64,000 nt of DNA from JAUVKA01 sp964465145 (lineage in GTDB: Bacteria > Bacteroidota > Bacteroidia > Bacteroidales > UBA12481), in NCBI GenBank assembly GCA_964465145.1, contig CAYXJR010000002.1, positions 1 to 64,000 of the forward strand, given 5' to 3'. Position 1 is the first letter of the stretch. Each line of letters starts with the position of its first letter. A program made the translations under genes and the position numbers. Below are positions 51,401-59,180 of the stretch, piece after piece. Under the pieces are notes generated by a model. That model was not told the origin of the DNA, made no database searches, and saw nothing but the letters and a program-made list of their open reading frames with translations.

Positions 51401-51582
51401 TTCCCATTTTTCTAACTGTGATGTCAACAGTTTTCGGCCTTGTTCCATTTATTGCAGGTGGAGAAGATGAAGCATTCTGGTTTGCTTTGGCTGCGGGGAC
51501 TATTGGCGGATTGATTTTTTCTATTGCGGCAATATTTGTTTTTTTGCCGGCCTTTTTATCATTAAAACCACAAAAAAAATGA
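48433..51582 (+). CDS. RND efflux permease (first of two)
   Basis: A 1049-residue inner-membrane RND transporter with the usual twelve helices and two large periplasmic loops. The N-terminal helix is SVIVVFILLMILGLAFLPRL. The porter domain starts NASPRLVEQNVTAPLE. Helix 4 carries the proton-relay Asp in GLIIDNTIVMVDH. The second half starts near 900 (FFLILIVIGIIYMICAILLE) and contains SGIVVNAALYILND. Its stop overlaps the start of the adaptor gene by four bases. With the second permease it probably builds a heterotrimeric pump. No TolC-type outer-membrane gene is in the operon. Substrate unknown. Confidence 0.9.
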   Translation: MTNKSHTSAFSVIVVFILLMILGLAFLPRLSVRLYPSRTTPSLTISYNWSNASPRLVEQNVTAPLEGLFNTIIGIKGITSNSFQGGGNITVEFDKKADMDAMRFEVAAKVREIFPKLPEAVRYPGISAFRTESEEQTLLTYTLNAPSSPRLIQLYVDDVLKPKLSHIEGLYNIRVYGATPMEWELVYDQEQLRILNIRRQDIISALRDYFRKEVVGMGWDKSGSLAEFTPKGIVLKSVPVSDEGWQQIPVAQVDGRIVRVSDLCRILYKEQEPRGYYRINGSNTINLIFTAEKGANSLKVAAEVKKELTRLSSDFPPGYFILLSSDTTEFIKEDLNKIYYRTLFSFTILLVFVFLISRQIRYLLIIFISLLANLCTAFILYYMLGVEINLYSLAGITVSLGLIIDNTIVMVDHIRTKGNRKVFLAIMAATLTTIGALSVIRFFGETTRLQLKDFSMVLIINLFVSLMVALFLVPSLLEKIPLKVKHGASTTGRRRKVVWFSRGYGRMIGFSQRYRWAFIMLAILLFGLPTFKIPTRMEGDEWYYKLFQKTLASDQYVQKIKPVVDKVLGGTLRLFSQHFRERYSYRLPERTSIQVRASLPQGSTLQQMNDLMIQVEYYLKGYDQIDQFQTRVSNARNGQVVVNFKPDYELGAFPFVLLSQLQDLANNLTGADWRVYGLGQAFSNSLSEQIGSNKIVLYGYNYEDLMNYAIAVRDRVLSHERVEKASIISQDTWIRDPVFEYGISLDPQKLQARKLNASQVYQNLEGYSMHQGAEGSIFIDGSYEQVRMRSVQSDTFDKWMMGNTPIEIDESVVRLEDLGELRKEGLNKTICKENQQYRLIVEYDFIGNYKLGQINRDRVIREMSDQLPIGYTIKQLEYRYWQKEANRQFFLILIVIGIIYMICAILLESLKQPLAVVLIIPVSYVGVFLTFYLFDFSFDQGGFAAFLLLSGIVVNAALYILNDFNNLKRKMKGKMLPIRMFLKAYNGKIIPIFLTVMSTVFGLVPFIAGGEDEAFWFALAAGTIGGLIFSIAAIFVFLPAFLSLKPQKK

Positions 51583-52673
51583 ATTATATGAAAAAGCCTG
51601 TTCTCTGGTTATTTTTGGGTTTGCTTGGGCTGACTCTTGTAGCCTGTAAAAAGAAAGAGGAAAATCCTTTCGGTAATAAGCTGGGCGAGATTGATGCCAA
51701 GTCTGAACCCGTTAAAGTGGTAGGAGAGCTAAGTGTTTTTGGTGATTTCCCAATGGAATTGGTCAGTAATGGAAAATTAACGGCCCAACAAAAGGCCTCT
51801 CTGAATTTTAAGACTAGTGGGATTATTAGCCGAATCATGTTCAGAAATGGGCAAATTGCACAGGCCGGGCAGCTCATTGCAGAAATGGAAAACAGTATGG
51901 AGCAACTCGATCTGGAACAGGCACGGCTCAGGTTGGAAAGAGCGAGGATCGACCGCCTGGCTAAAATAGTTGGACATGCCGTTGGTGCACGCAATCCGGA
52001 AGATGTTTCGGATGAGGCCTTAAAACGCTTCAATATGGAAACCGGATATGACGAGGCTGGATTGGCGAACCAGCAGGCCGAGATCCGCTATAATTATACC
52101 CGACTCTTGGCCCCTTTTACTGGCAGGATAGCCAATCTGGAAACCAAACCCAATAATACTCCCAAGGCTGGAGAACCGTTTTGTCTTCTTATGGATGATT
52201 CACGCTTTGAGATTGTATTTCCCGTAATGGAGTCAGAAATCGGCAGGCTGTCCACCGGGCAGGAGATAACGATGAAGCCCTTCTTCATGGATTCAGTGTT
52301 TTATAAGGGGACTATTTTTGAGATCAATCCGTGGATCAATGAACATGGTATGGTTCAGGTGAAAGCAGTGGTAAATAATGAGCATCATCAACTGGTCGAT
52401 GGGATGAATGTTAAGGTTTTTATTCGTGATAAAATACCTGCTTGCCTGATCGTTCCTAAAGAAGCAGTGGTTCTACGTAATAACCGCCAGGTTATATTTA
52501 CCCTGTTGAATGACACCCTAGCTAAATGGAATTATGTTACAACTGGCCTTGAGAATTCCAACAGTTACAGCATTATTGAAGGCCTTACTCCCGGGGATAC
52601 AGTTATTACCATTGGTAACCTGAATCTTGCCCACGAGGCGAGGATCGAATTCAAACTCGAGGAAAAGCAATAA
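51579..52673 (+). CDS. RND periplasmic adaptor lipoprotein (HlyD/MFP family)
   Basis: A 364-residue membrane fusion protein. The SPII signal is PVLWLFLGLLGLTLVACKKK (a second Met at residue 4 is an alternative start). Then come the lipoyl/barrel halves (SNGKLTAQQKASLNFKTSGI near 65; RYNYTRLLAPFTGRIANLE near 165), a short helical hairpin between them, and a beta-barrel and membrane-proximal domain to the end. It links the permeases to an outer-membrane channel. It lies between the two permease genes, four bases overlapping the first and five bases before the second. Confidence 0.9.
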   Translation: MNYMKKPVLWLFLGLLGLTLVACKKKEENPFGNKLGEIDAKSEPVKVVGELSVFGDFPMELVSNGKLTAQQKASLNFKTSGIISRIMFRNGQIAQAGQLIAEMENSMEQLDLEQARLRLERARIDRLAKIVGHAVGARNPEDVSDEALKRFNMETGYDEAGLANQQAEIRYNYTRLLAPFTGRIANLETKPNNTPKAGEPFCLLMDDSRFEIVFPVMESEIGRLSTGQEITMKPFFMDSVFYKGTIFEINPWINEHGMVQVKAVVNNEHHQLVDGMNVKVFIRDKIPACLIVPKEAVVLRNNRQVIFTLLNDTLAKWNYVTTGLENSNSYSIIEGLTPGDTVITIGNLNLAHEARIEFKLEEKQ

Positions 52674-52678
52674 AGATT

Positions 52679-55600
52679 ATGGTAAAGTTCCTGATAAACA
52701 GACCCATTGCGGTCATTATGAGCTTCCTGGCAATAATTTTTCTTGGGATAATAACCTCACTGAATATCCCCGTTTCCCTTATGCCCAGTATAGATATACC
52801 AGAGATTACTGTCCAGATATCTTATCCTAACACACCTTCCAGGGAAATGGAAAACTCTATCGTTAAGCCCATTCGTCAACAAATGTTACAGGTAGGGCAC
52901 CTTAAGGATATCGAGAGCCAAACACAGGATGGCCATGCCTTGATTCGTTTGCGTTTTGCATATGGAACAGATATCAATTATGCTTATATTGAGTCGAACG
53001 AGAAAATCGACGATGCCATGAATGGTATGCCCCGCGACCTCGACCGTCCCAGGGTTATCAAGTCCTCAGCCTCCGATATTCCGGTTTTCAATATATTAGT
53101 GACCAGGGAGGCTGATTGGAACGATCAGAAAAAGTCCCTGGAGTTGAGTGAGTTCGTAAGGTCGGTCGTACTGCGGCGAATAGAACAGCTTCCAGAAGTC
53201 GCAATGGTTGATATGACCGGGATGAGTTGGTCGGAACTAGCTGTTTTCCCTGATTATGAGAAACTCAGAAGTCTGGAACTTACAGATCAGGATATTCTTA
53301 ATTCCCTTGAGAAAAACAATATCACCATTGGTAACCTGATGGTGAGGGAGGGCTATTACCAGTATAATATCCGCTTTTCTAATTATCTTAAAAATAAAGC
53401 AGATATTGAAAATATATATATCAGTGCAGGCGACCGGCTGTTACAATTAAAAGAGCTGGCAGAATTTGACCTGCGCCCGCAGTCCCGATCAGGATTATTC
53501 CAGAACCGGGATAAAGAAGGGCTTTGCCTGGCAATTATTAAACAGGCTGATGCCCGAATGGAAGATTTGAAGATCGAATTAGACGGATTGTTGACAAACT
53601 ACCGGGAAAACTACCCCGACCTGGATTTTGAGCTTGAGAAAGATCAGACCAGGATATTGGATGTTTCGATTGGCAACCTTCGGCAAAGCTTATTTTTTGG
53701 TGCTGTTCTTGCTGTATTAATAATGTTTTTATTTCTGAAGGATTTTCGCTCTCCACTTCTAATTGCATTCAGTATCCCCGTTTCACTGATTATTTGTTTC
53801 CTCGTGTTTTATCTTGCTGGTATCAGTATAAATATTATCTCTCTTTCGGGTCTGGTACTGGCTGTGGGAATGATGATAGATAATTCCATTATAGTAATCG
53901 ACAACATCAATCAGTACATCGAAAAGGGAGAAAAGTTATCCGTGGCTTGCATCGTTGGAACAAATGAAGTGATCCGGCCGCTGATTTCTTCAGCCCTGAC
54001 AACTAGTGCGGTTTTCATACCCCTGGTTTTTCTAAGCGGGATATCCGGAGCCCTGTTTTTCGATCAGGCTGTGGCGGTTACCACGGGTTTGATTGTTTCA
54101 TTTCTGGTTTCTATCACGCTGTTGCCAATGCTGTTCCGTTTGTTATACAAAGGCAATAAGAAGGTTGGAGCCAACAGGTTCCTCCTAAGAATCAACAGGA
54201 TTAATTACGAGGGTTCATATGAAAAGGGATTTAACCACTTTTTTCGATTTAAAGCTCTTTATGGTATTCTTTTCCTTTTATTTATTGCCGGGGGGATTTT
54301 TCTGGTGACGTTTTTGGAGGTAAGGAGATTACCGAAAATTAGTGAAATGGAAACTATCGCTTTGATTGATTGGAATGAACCTATCCATGTTAATGAAAAT
54401 GCAGACAGGATCCAGAAACTGGTTGCTACCCTAAGCGACAGCCTGATACAATATTCGGTACTGGCTGGGAAACAGGATTTCCTTCTTAACCGGGATGCTG
54501 ACCAAACTGCCTCAGAGGCTGAGATTTACCTCAGGACAACGAGTACTGAGGCTGTTATTAGAATCAGGGATGAATTTCTTTCCTGGCTTGATAGCCACTA
54601 TCCCCAGGCATCAGCAAGTTTCCACCCGCCAGAAAATATATTTGAAGCGATTTTCTCGGAGGATAAACCGGAACTTGTTGCTGAATTGTCTGATTTTCGC
54701 GGGAACCATATTCCTGAATTAAGTGCATTGTATGATTTCCTGGATAATTCAGAAAAACTGGATAAATTGGAATTTGAATCTATACCCGTTGATGATCAGA
54801 TTATTATCGAAGTTGACCCTGAATTATTGTTGCTATACAAAGTGGACTTTAATTCGGTGTACAATCAACTAAGTTCAGCTTTTAATCAAAGGCAAATCGG
54901 TCTGTTGAAAACCTATCAGCGTTTTATTCCAATAATGATGGGGGAGAATCAAAGAACGGTTTTAGATATCATTCAGCAAACAATCATTAAGAATAAGGAA
55001 GGAGAGGAACTTCCTTTATCTTCTCTGGTAAGAACAGGTAAGGAGCAAGATTACAAAACTATACGGGCAGGAAGAGAGGGTGAGTATATTCCCCTGGTTT
55101 TAAGAAAATCAGATGAGGGACCTCAATCTGCTATGCGAAAAATCAGAAACAGGGTAAAGCAGTCTGATGGCCTTGAAGTGAGTTTTTCAGGTACCTTCTT
55201 CACACAAAAGGATCTTATGCGGGAGCTTGCACTAGTTCTTCTGATCTCGGTGATGCTACTGTATTTTATTCTGGCCGCCCAGTTTGAGTCTTTCGTTCAG
55301 CCTCTCATTGTATTGTTGGAGTTGCCCATTGATATTGCCGGTGCTTTTTTCGTGCTCTGGTTGGCCGGTGAATCACTAAATATCATGTCAGCTATTGGTA
55401 TTATCGTAATGAGCGGAATAATTATTAATGATTCGATACTAAAAATTGATACTATTAACCGGGCCAGGTTGAGTGGTGAAAGTGTGCTGGAGGCTATAAA
55501 GACTGGAGGCAGAAGGAGATTGAAGCCTATATTGATGACTAGCCTGACAACTATTCTGGCTTTGACGCCATTCCTGTTTTTTAAAGGACTTGGGGCTGAA

Positions 55601-55729
55601 TTGCAACGACCGCTTGCGTTGACAGTTATTGGGGGCATGACAATTGGAACCCTGGTGAGTCTTTATTTTATACCTCTGGCCTACTGGGCGTTATATAGCA
55701 GGGCAGAGGGCAGCCCTTCGACAAGCTAA
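52679..55729 (+). CDS. RND efflux permease (second of two)
   Basis: A 1016-residue RND permease. MVKFLINRPIAVIMSFLAIIF is the conserved first helix. PSREMENSIVKPIRQQMLQV starts the porter domain. Helix 4 has the relay Asp in VGMMIDNSIIVIDN, and the second half contains AAQFESFVQPLIVLLELPID and SGIIINDSILKIDT. It is more typical of the AcrB/HAE line than the first permease. The last residues (SPSTS) are encoded by a widespread-looking intergenic palindrome, so the original stop codon may have been a few codons earlier or replaced. Confidence 0.9.
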   Translation: MVKFLINRPIAVIMSFLAIIFLGIITSLNIPVSLMPSIDIPEITVQISYPNTPSREMENSIVKPIRQQMLQVGHLKDIESQTQDGHALIRLRFAYGTDINYAYIESNEKIDDAMNGMPRDLDRPRVIKSSASDIPVFNILVTREADWNDQKKSLELSEFVRSVVLRRIEQLPEVAMVDMTGMSWSELAVFPDYEKLRSLELTDQDILNSLEKNNITIGNLMVREGYYQYNIRFSNYLKNKADIENIYISAGDRLLQLKELAEFDLRPQSRSGLFQNRDKEGLCLAIIKQADARMEDLKIELDGLLTNYRENYPDLDFELEKDQTRILDVSIGNLRQSLFFGAVLAVLIMFLFLKDFRSPLLIAFSIPVSLIICFLVFYLAGISINIISLSGLVLAVGMMIDNSIIVIDNINQYIEKGEKLSVACIVGTNEVIRPLISSALTTSAVFIPLVFLSGISGALFFDQAVAVTTGLIVSFLVSITLLPMLFRLLYKGNKKVGANRFLLRINRINYEGSYEKGFNHFFRFKALYGILFLLFIAGGIFLVTFLEVRRLPKISEMETIALIDWNEPIHVNENADRIQKLVATLSDSLIQYSVLAGKQDFLLNRDADQTASEAEIYLRTTSTEAVIRIRDEFLSWLDSHYPQASASFHPPENIFEAIFSEDKPELVAELSDFRGNHIPELSALYDFLDNSEKLDKLEFESIPVDDQIIIEVDPELLLLYKVDFNSVYNQLSSAFNQRQIGLLKTYQRFIPIMMGENQRTVLDIIQQTIIKNKEGEELPLSSLVRTGKEQDYKTIRAGREGEYIPLVLRKSDEGPQSAMRKIRNRVKQSDGLEVSFSGTFFTQKDLMRELALVLLISVMLLYFILAAQFESFVQPLIVLLELPIDIAGAFFVLWLAGESLNIMSAIGIIVMSGIIINDSILKIDTINRARLSGESVLEAIKTGGRRRLKPILMTSLTTILALTPFLFFKGLGAELQRPLALTVIGGMTIGTLVSLYFIPLAYWALYSRAEGSPSTS

Positions 55730-55732
55730 GGG
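55714..55732. repeat. Short palindromic repeat overlapping the end of the second RND gene
   Basis: CCCTTCGACAAGCTAAGGG is an imperfect palindrome of a kind often found between genes in environmental genomes (recollection, not checked). Here it covers the last codons and stop of the permease gene. A single copy was noticed in this window. Confidence 0.4.
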
Positions 55733-55845
55733 ACCGAAAGCATGTATAAAATATAATCGCCAGGGGTTGGCTGAAGCCCCACCTTTAGCCAAGACACAAA
55801 GAAAAAGGCTCATCCTGAATTTTCGAAACTTGGCAAGTAAAAACT

Positions 55846-55879
55846 AAATAAGGGACGCAGCATACTGCGTCCCTTATTT
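55846..55879. terminator. Bidirectional terminator between the RND operon and the propeller lipoprotein
   Basis: AAATAAGGGACGCAG (55846-55860) is the exact reverse complement of 55865-55879, with a CATA loop: a 15-bp perfect stem. The flanks are AT-rich but lack a long T run. It lies between convergent genes and can serve both. Confidence 0.75.
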
Positions 55880-55882
55880 ATA

Positions 55883-55907
55883 CCGAATAACCGAATAACT
55901 GAATAAC
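55883..55907. repeat. Octamer repeat (CGAATAAC-like, three copies)
   Basis: Three near-identical eight-base units of the form CGAATAAC or TGAATAAC follow the terminator, just before the end of the propeller lipoprotein gene. Too short for a functional call. Confidence 0.6.
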
Positions 55908-55912
55908 AAGAC

Positions 55913-57073
55913 TTAAAAAGGAGCAACTTTATAAAACATTAACAGAGGGTTGTCACTTTCGGACAAGTTCAAAAATAATTCCATCCTTTCCTCAGTTAAT
56001 TCTATCCCCTGATTGATCCTCCATTCTATAGCGCGTTTGGCATCAAATGCTTCTATTGCACTGACAAAATATTCGCCATTAGTAGCTATAGGTGGTTGGA
56101 ACAGGCCGGTTGATATCCCATGGGAGGCAAAAAACTCACTTGATTTTACATTAAAACTATGTAAATCAAAAAATAAATGCCTTGATACACTTCGGCCTGA
56201 TTCCCTTTCACGAACGCTGTAACTAAAATATATAGTTCCTTTGGTTTTTTGAAAAGTTCCGACAGCATGAATATACTCTCTGCTTGGATCATCGAGGTTG
56301 ATTTTACCGGCAATTTCGTCATTTATGAATTTATTACCCATATATATTCTATACACAGGTATAGGTCCAGTTCTTTTTAGGTAATAGATAGTGTCATTAT
56401 ATACAGGAGAATACCAAGTCGTATCTTGATATTCAGTGAAGGCATTCTCTTTGTTAAAAAAAGAGGCTTTCCTCCAGTTTCTGAGAGGCAGAAATTTTTT
56501 CAATATTTTACCATTATTGGAAGAATATAATAGATCATTCGAATTTACATTATTATCAATCTGAGGGTATCCAGAATTATAAGCAAAGATTCCATCCTCA
56601 ATTTTTGAAATATCACATGAAGTATATATAAACTTGAATTCATCTATGAATTGTCCCATTGAATTAAAATGAATAATTTTTTGAAGTTTATCATCCAAAA
56701 CATACAATTCATCCTTTTCGAAATCAACCGTAATTGATTTTGGATTGATGAATTCTCCTGGGCCTTTAAAACCGCCTTCAAGATGGTTAATGTATTGTCC
56801 GAATTGATCAAATATGAAAACAGAATTCATCATTTTTGTGTCCGAAATAAATATTCTGTTTCTTGAAAAGACCACCTTCTGAATTGATCCTAAAAATACA
56901 CCTTGTGGAGTTTCAAGTTTTAAAACAAAGAATTCACTGAGAATTGAATCCCAAATAACCGGAATGAGACTTTTTTCAGAACCGTCAATTTCAATTATTG
57001 GATTATTTATCGGGGCTTTTGTTTTAGAACAAGCAACAAAAATGACAAATAGGCAAAAAAGTAAATATCTCAC
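55913..57073 (-). CDS. 6-bladed beta-propeller lipoprotein
   Basis: A 386-residue lipoprotein of the Bacteroidota 6-bladed propeller (DUF4934-like) family. The frame opens at 57151, but GTG 57073 gives a clean SPII signal (RYLLFCLFVIFVACSKTK) and lies 20 bases after a -7 box. Blade-like repeats include GSIQKVVFSRNRIFISDTKM, FDQFGQYINHLEGGFKGPGE and FEKDELYVLDDKLQKIIHFN. It is encoded 58 bp after the Cys-rich secreted protein. Such propellers often pair with small secreted peptides in this phylum, which fits here, but the function of the pair is unknown. Confidence 0.8.
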   Translation of the reverse strand: MRYLLFCLFVIFVACSKTKAPINNPIIEIDGSEKSLIPVIWDSILSEFFVLKLETPQGVFLGSIQKVVFSRNRIFISDTKMMNSVFIFDQFGQYINHLEGGFKGPGEFINPKSITVDFEKDELYVLDDKLQKIIHFNSMGQFIDEFKFIYTSCDISKIEDGIFAYNSGYPQIDNNVNSNDLLYSSNNGKILKKFLPLRNWRKASFFNKENAFTEYQDTTWYSPVYNDTIYYLKRTGPIPVYRIYMGNKFINDEIAGKINLDDPSREYIHAVGTFQKTKGTIYFSYSVRERESGRSVSRHLFFDLHSFNVKSSEFFASHGISTGLFQPPIATNGEYFVSAIEAFDAKRAIEWRINQGIELTEERMELFLNLSESDNPLLMFYKVAPF

Positions 57074-57093
57074 GACTGAATTAAGATTAGTGG

Positions 57094-57101
57094 CAAAATT
57101 A
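57094..57101 (-). promoter_or_regulatory. Candidate -7 promoter box of the propeller lipoprotein gene
   Basis: TAATTTTG on the minus strand (57101 to 57094) matches TAnnTTTG, 20 bases before the proposed GTG start at 57073. Its position inside the longer reading frame supports the shorter start. No -33 element at the expected place. Confidence 0.35.
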
Positions 57102-57131
57102 AAAAGGATTATAAATAAATAATTAATTTTT

Positions 57132-57506
57132 TCATTCTTTGTCGGCAGCACTAACTCCTATATAATAGCAGTTACAAACCCAACAAACATTATCAATTCC
57201 TACGCAATTGTACTCTTGTCCAACGTATGTAGTGGTTCTCATGGCTGCCTCGAATCTACCACCTACGCCTGCAGTAATAGTTCCTACCCATTTAACATCA
57301 CCTCCAATATACCACCAATAGCCGCGTTCTGAGACCGAATTTTCACAGGTCTTTTTAGTTCTGATGCCTTTACTGGCATAACCCCCTGTTCCTTCAGGGC
57401 ATCCAAAGGTGGAGCTGCTCTCGGCGAATCCGGTTAGCAATGAAACAAATAGCAGGATTGCTGCTGTTAATAATAAAGGTGCTTTTGAAAATAATTTTGA
57501 TTTCAT
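57132..57506 (-). CDS. Secreted cysteine-rich small protein
   Basis: A 124-residue exported protein that I cannot assign. The signal peptide is about 1-29 (KAPLLLTAAILLFVSLLTGFAE). The mature part of about 95 residues has six Cys: two in the first half (FGCPEGTGGY, KKTCENSVS) and four close to the end (YNCVGIDNVCWVCNCYY), suggesting disulfides or metal binding. WWYIGGDVKWVGTITAG is a beta-like middle. It is encoded upstream of the propeller lipoprotein. In the phylum, short secreted peptides with a C-terminal Cys cluster often accompany such propellers. Confidence 0.7.
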   Translation of the reverse strand: MKSKLFSKAPLLLTAAILLFVSLLTGFAESSSTFGCPEGTGGYASKGIRTKKTCENSVSERGYWWYIGGDVKWVGTITAGVGGRFEAAMRTTTYVGQEYNCVGIDNVCWVCNCYYIGVSAADKE

Positions 57507-57682
57507 TTTTTTGTATTTAGAGTTAATAATAAAATTGAAAATTTCCTTTGTTCAAAATCCAGGTATTTGAAAAACTATGCATTTATTGCTGGTGTGTGAT
57601 GGATTTATTCTTATTATCTATTGTTATAGATGCAGCTTGATGCCTGTTGTGGAAAAAATATGCTGGATTTTTTTAAAAAGGC

Positions 57683-57690
57683 TAACTTTG
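57683..57690 (+). promoter_or_regulatory. Candidate -7 promoter box of moeA
   Basis: TAACTTTG matches TAnnTTTG and lies 19 bases before the moeA ATG at 57710. No -33 element at the expected distance. The rest of the 203-bp gap before moeA shows nothing recognisable. Confidence 0.35.
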
Positions 57691-57709
57691 CAAGCCTTAT
57701 TGGAAATTT

Positions 57710-58885
57710 ATGATAGTCTTTTCAGAAGCCCTGGATATAATTCTTGGCCAAGCACAAATAAATAATAGTGAGGAGGTTTCCTTTTCTGACTCAGTTGGAA
57801 GGGTGCTGGCCCAAAATATCCATTCAGATATTAACATGCCCCCCTTCGATAAGAGTGCCATGGATGGTTTCGCTTGTCGTAGATCGGACCTGGACCTGGA
57901 ATTGGAATTAGTAGAGGTGATCCAGGCAGGTGAACCTCCCAAAAAGAAAATTGCAGCCGGACAATGTTCCCAGATAATGACAGGAGCCATGATTCCGGAT
58001 GGAGCAGACATCGTTATCATGGTTGAGCAGACTGAGAAAAAAGAATCTGGAAAAATTCGATTCACAGGTGGGAATTCCCGCTCTCATATATGCATTTTGG
58101 GTGAAGATGTAAGAAAAGATGACCTGGTTTTGGAGGCCGGAACAATGATCGGAGTTAGGCATATATCCGTTTTAGCAACAGTGGGTGCCATGAGAGTTAA
58201 GGTTTATAAGCAACCCAGGGTAGCCGTATTGGCAACTGGTACGGAATTGGTTGAACCGGAAATTACTCCGGGACCTTCACAGATAAGAAACTCCAATGCA
58301 GCACAGATGATGGCTCAGCTCAGAAGTATTGGCCTTTCTCCTGTGTATCATGGTATAGCCCCCGACAATGAACTTCAAACCTATTCAATGTTGAAAAAAG
58401 CACTGGAGAATAGCGATATATTAATGCTCTCTGGAGGAGTATCTATGGGAGAGTTTGATTTTGTCCCTTCGGTTCTTAAAAAGCTGGGATTTGATCTCCT
58501 TTTTCAAAAGATTGCAATACAACCTGGAAAACCCACCACTTTTGGAGTTAACAAAGGAAAATTTGTTTTCGCTTTGCCAGGTAATCCGGTATCTTCTTTT
58601 ATTATTTTTGAGCTACTGGCTAAGCCATTCATTTATAAATGTATGGGTCATGATTGGCATCCCAGGGTCATGCCATTGTTGGCAGGGCAAACAATAATCA
58701 GAAAGAAAACCGACCGACAGTCGTGGTTCCCGGTAGTAATTAATAATCATAACAAAGCTGTTCCTCTGGAATACCACGGTTCAGCACATATTTTTGCACT
58801 AACCCGGGCGAGTGGGATTATTTCTATGGAAATTGGGCAAGATACTATTAATGAAGACGATTGGGTTGATATACGACAGATATAA
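57710..58885 (+). CDS. moeA: Molybdopterin molybdenumtransferase MoeA
   Basis: A 391-residue MoeA, which inserts molybdate (or tungstate) into adenylylated molybdopterin. Signature blocks: MPPFDKSAMDGFACR (near 45), GAMIPDGADIVIMVEQTE (near 92), RVAVLATGTELVEP (near 177), LSGGVSMGEFDF (near 243), and the ALPGNPVSSF loop (near 290). Length is normal. Its last codons run straight into a moaA remnant, so the extreme C-terminus (around IRQI) may have been altered by a deletion junction. mogA, the partner enzyme, is intact 0.3 kb downstream. Confidence 0.93.
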   Translation: MIVFSEALDIILGQAQINNSEEVSFSDSVGRVLAQNIHSDINMPPFDKSAMDGFACRRSDLDLELELVEVIQAGEPPKKKIAAGQCSQIMTGAMIPDGADIVIMVEQTEKKESGKIRFTGGNSRSHICILGEDVRKDDLVLEAGTMIGVRHISVLATVGAMRVKVYKQPRVAVLATGTELVEPEITPGPSQIRNSNAAQMMAQLRSIGLSPVYHGIAPDNELQTYSMLKKALENSDILMLSGGVSMGEFDFVPSVLKKLGFDLLFQKIAIQPGKPTTFGVNKGKFVFALPGNPVSSFIIFELLAKPFIYKCMGHDWHPRVMPLLAGQTIIRKKTDRQSWFPVVINNHNKAVPLEYHGSAHIFALTRASGIISMEIGQDTINEDDWVDIRQI

Positions 58886-59178
58886 TAGGGATATCAATAA
58901 AGTACTGGCAGGCATTGAAAAAGCTAAGCAGGTAGGACTGCGCCCCATTAAACTGAATTGTGTCATTGAAAAGAGCCAGGACGAACCGGATGCACAATTG
59001 GTTAAGCAATTTGCCAAAGTTGTAACCGCCTTCGACTTACGAGTGATGGGTACATTAAACCCTGCCTTTTTAGTCCCAAAGCCTACTCTGTACGTGATCT
59101 TGGCCCAGCTGAAGCCATAAGCAAAGCAGTAGATAATGGGATGAAAATAACTGATATTAAACTAATAGAAAAAAGCAA
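58872..59178 (+). pseudogene. Collapsed moaA-moaC remnants
   Basis: Three gene pieces in a row. In the frame from 58872, YDRYNRDINKVLAGIEKAKQ and GLRPIKLNCVIEKSQDEPD are the middle of MoaA, the radical-SAM GTP cyclase. From 59012, in another frame, CQSCNRLRLTSDGYIKPCLF and YSVRDLGPAEAISKA are the MoaA C-terminal cluster region. The reading then passes into GMKITDIKLIEKS, a MoaC C-terminus. Missing are the MoaA N-terminus with the SAM cluster, about 30 middle residues, and nearly all of MoaC. The start overlaps the moeA stop and the end meets the mogA ATG. At least three deletions are needed; no functional MoaA or MoaC is encoded here. Confidence 0.8.
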
Positions 59179-59180
59179 AC

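Noticed and set aside
57577..57765. 62-codon forward frame before moeA
   Set aside because: Overlaps the moeA start and the promoter box, with a low-complexity hydrophobic product.
58812..59120. Forward frame of 102 codons spanning the end of moeA
   Set aside because: It begins inside moeA in another frame and covers only part of the moaA remnant; the second half is out of frame with MoaA. Reported as a pseudogene region instead.
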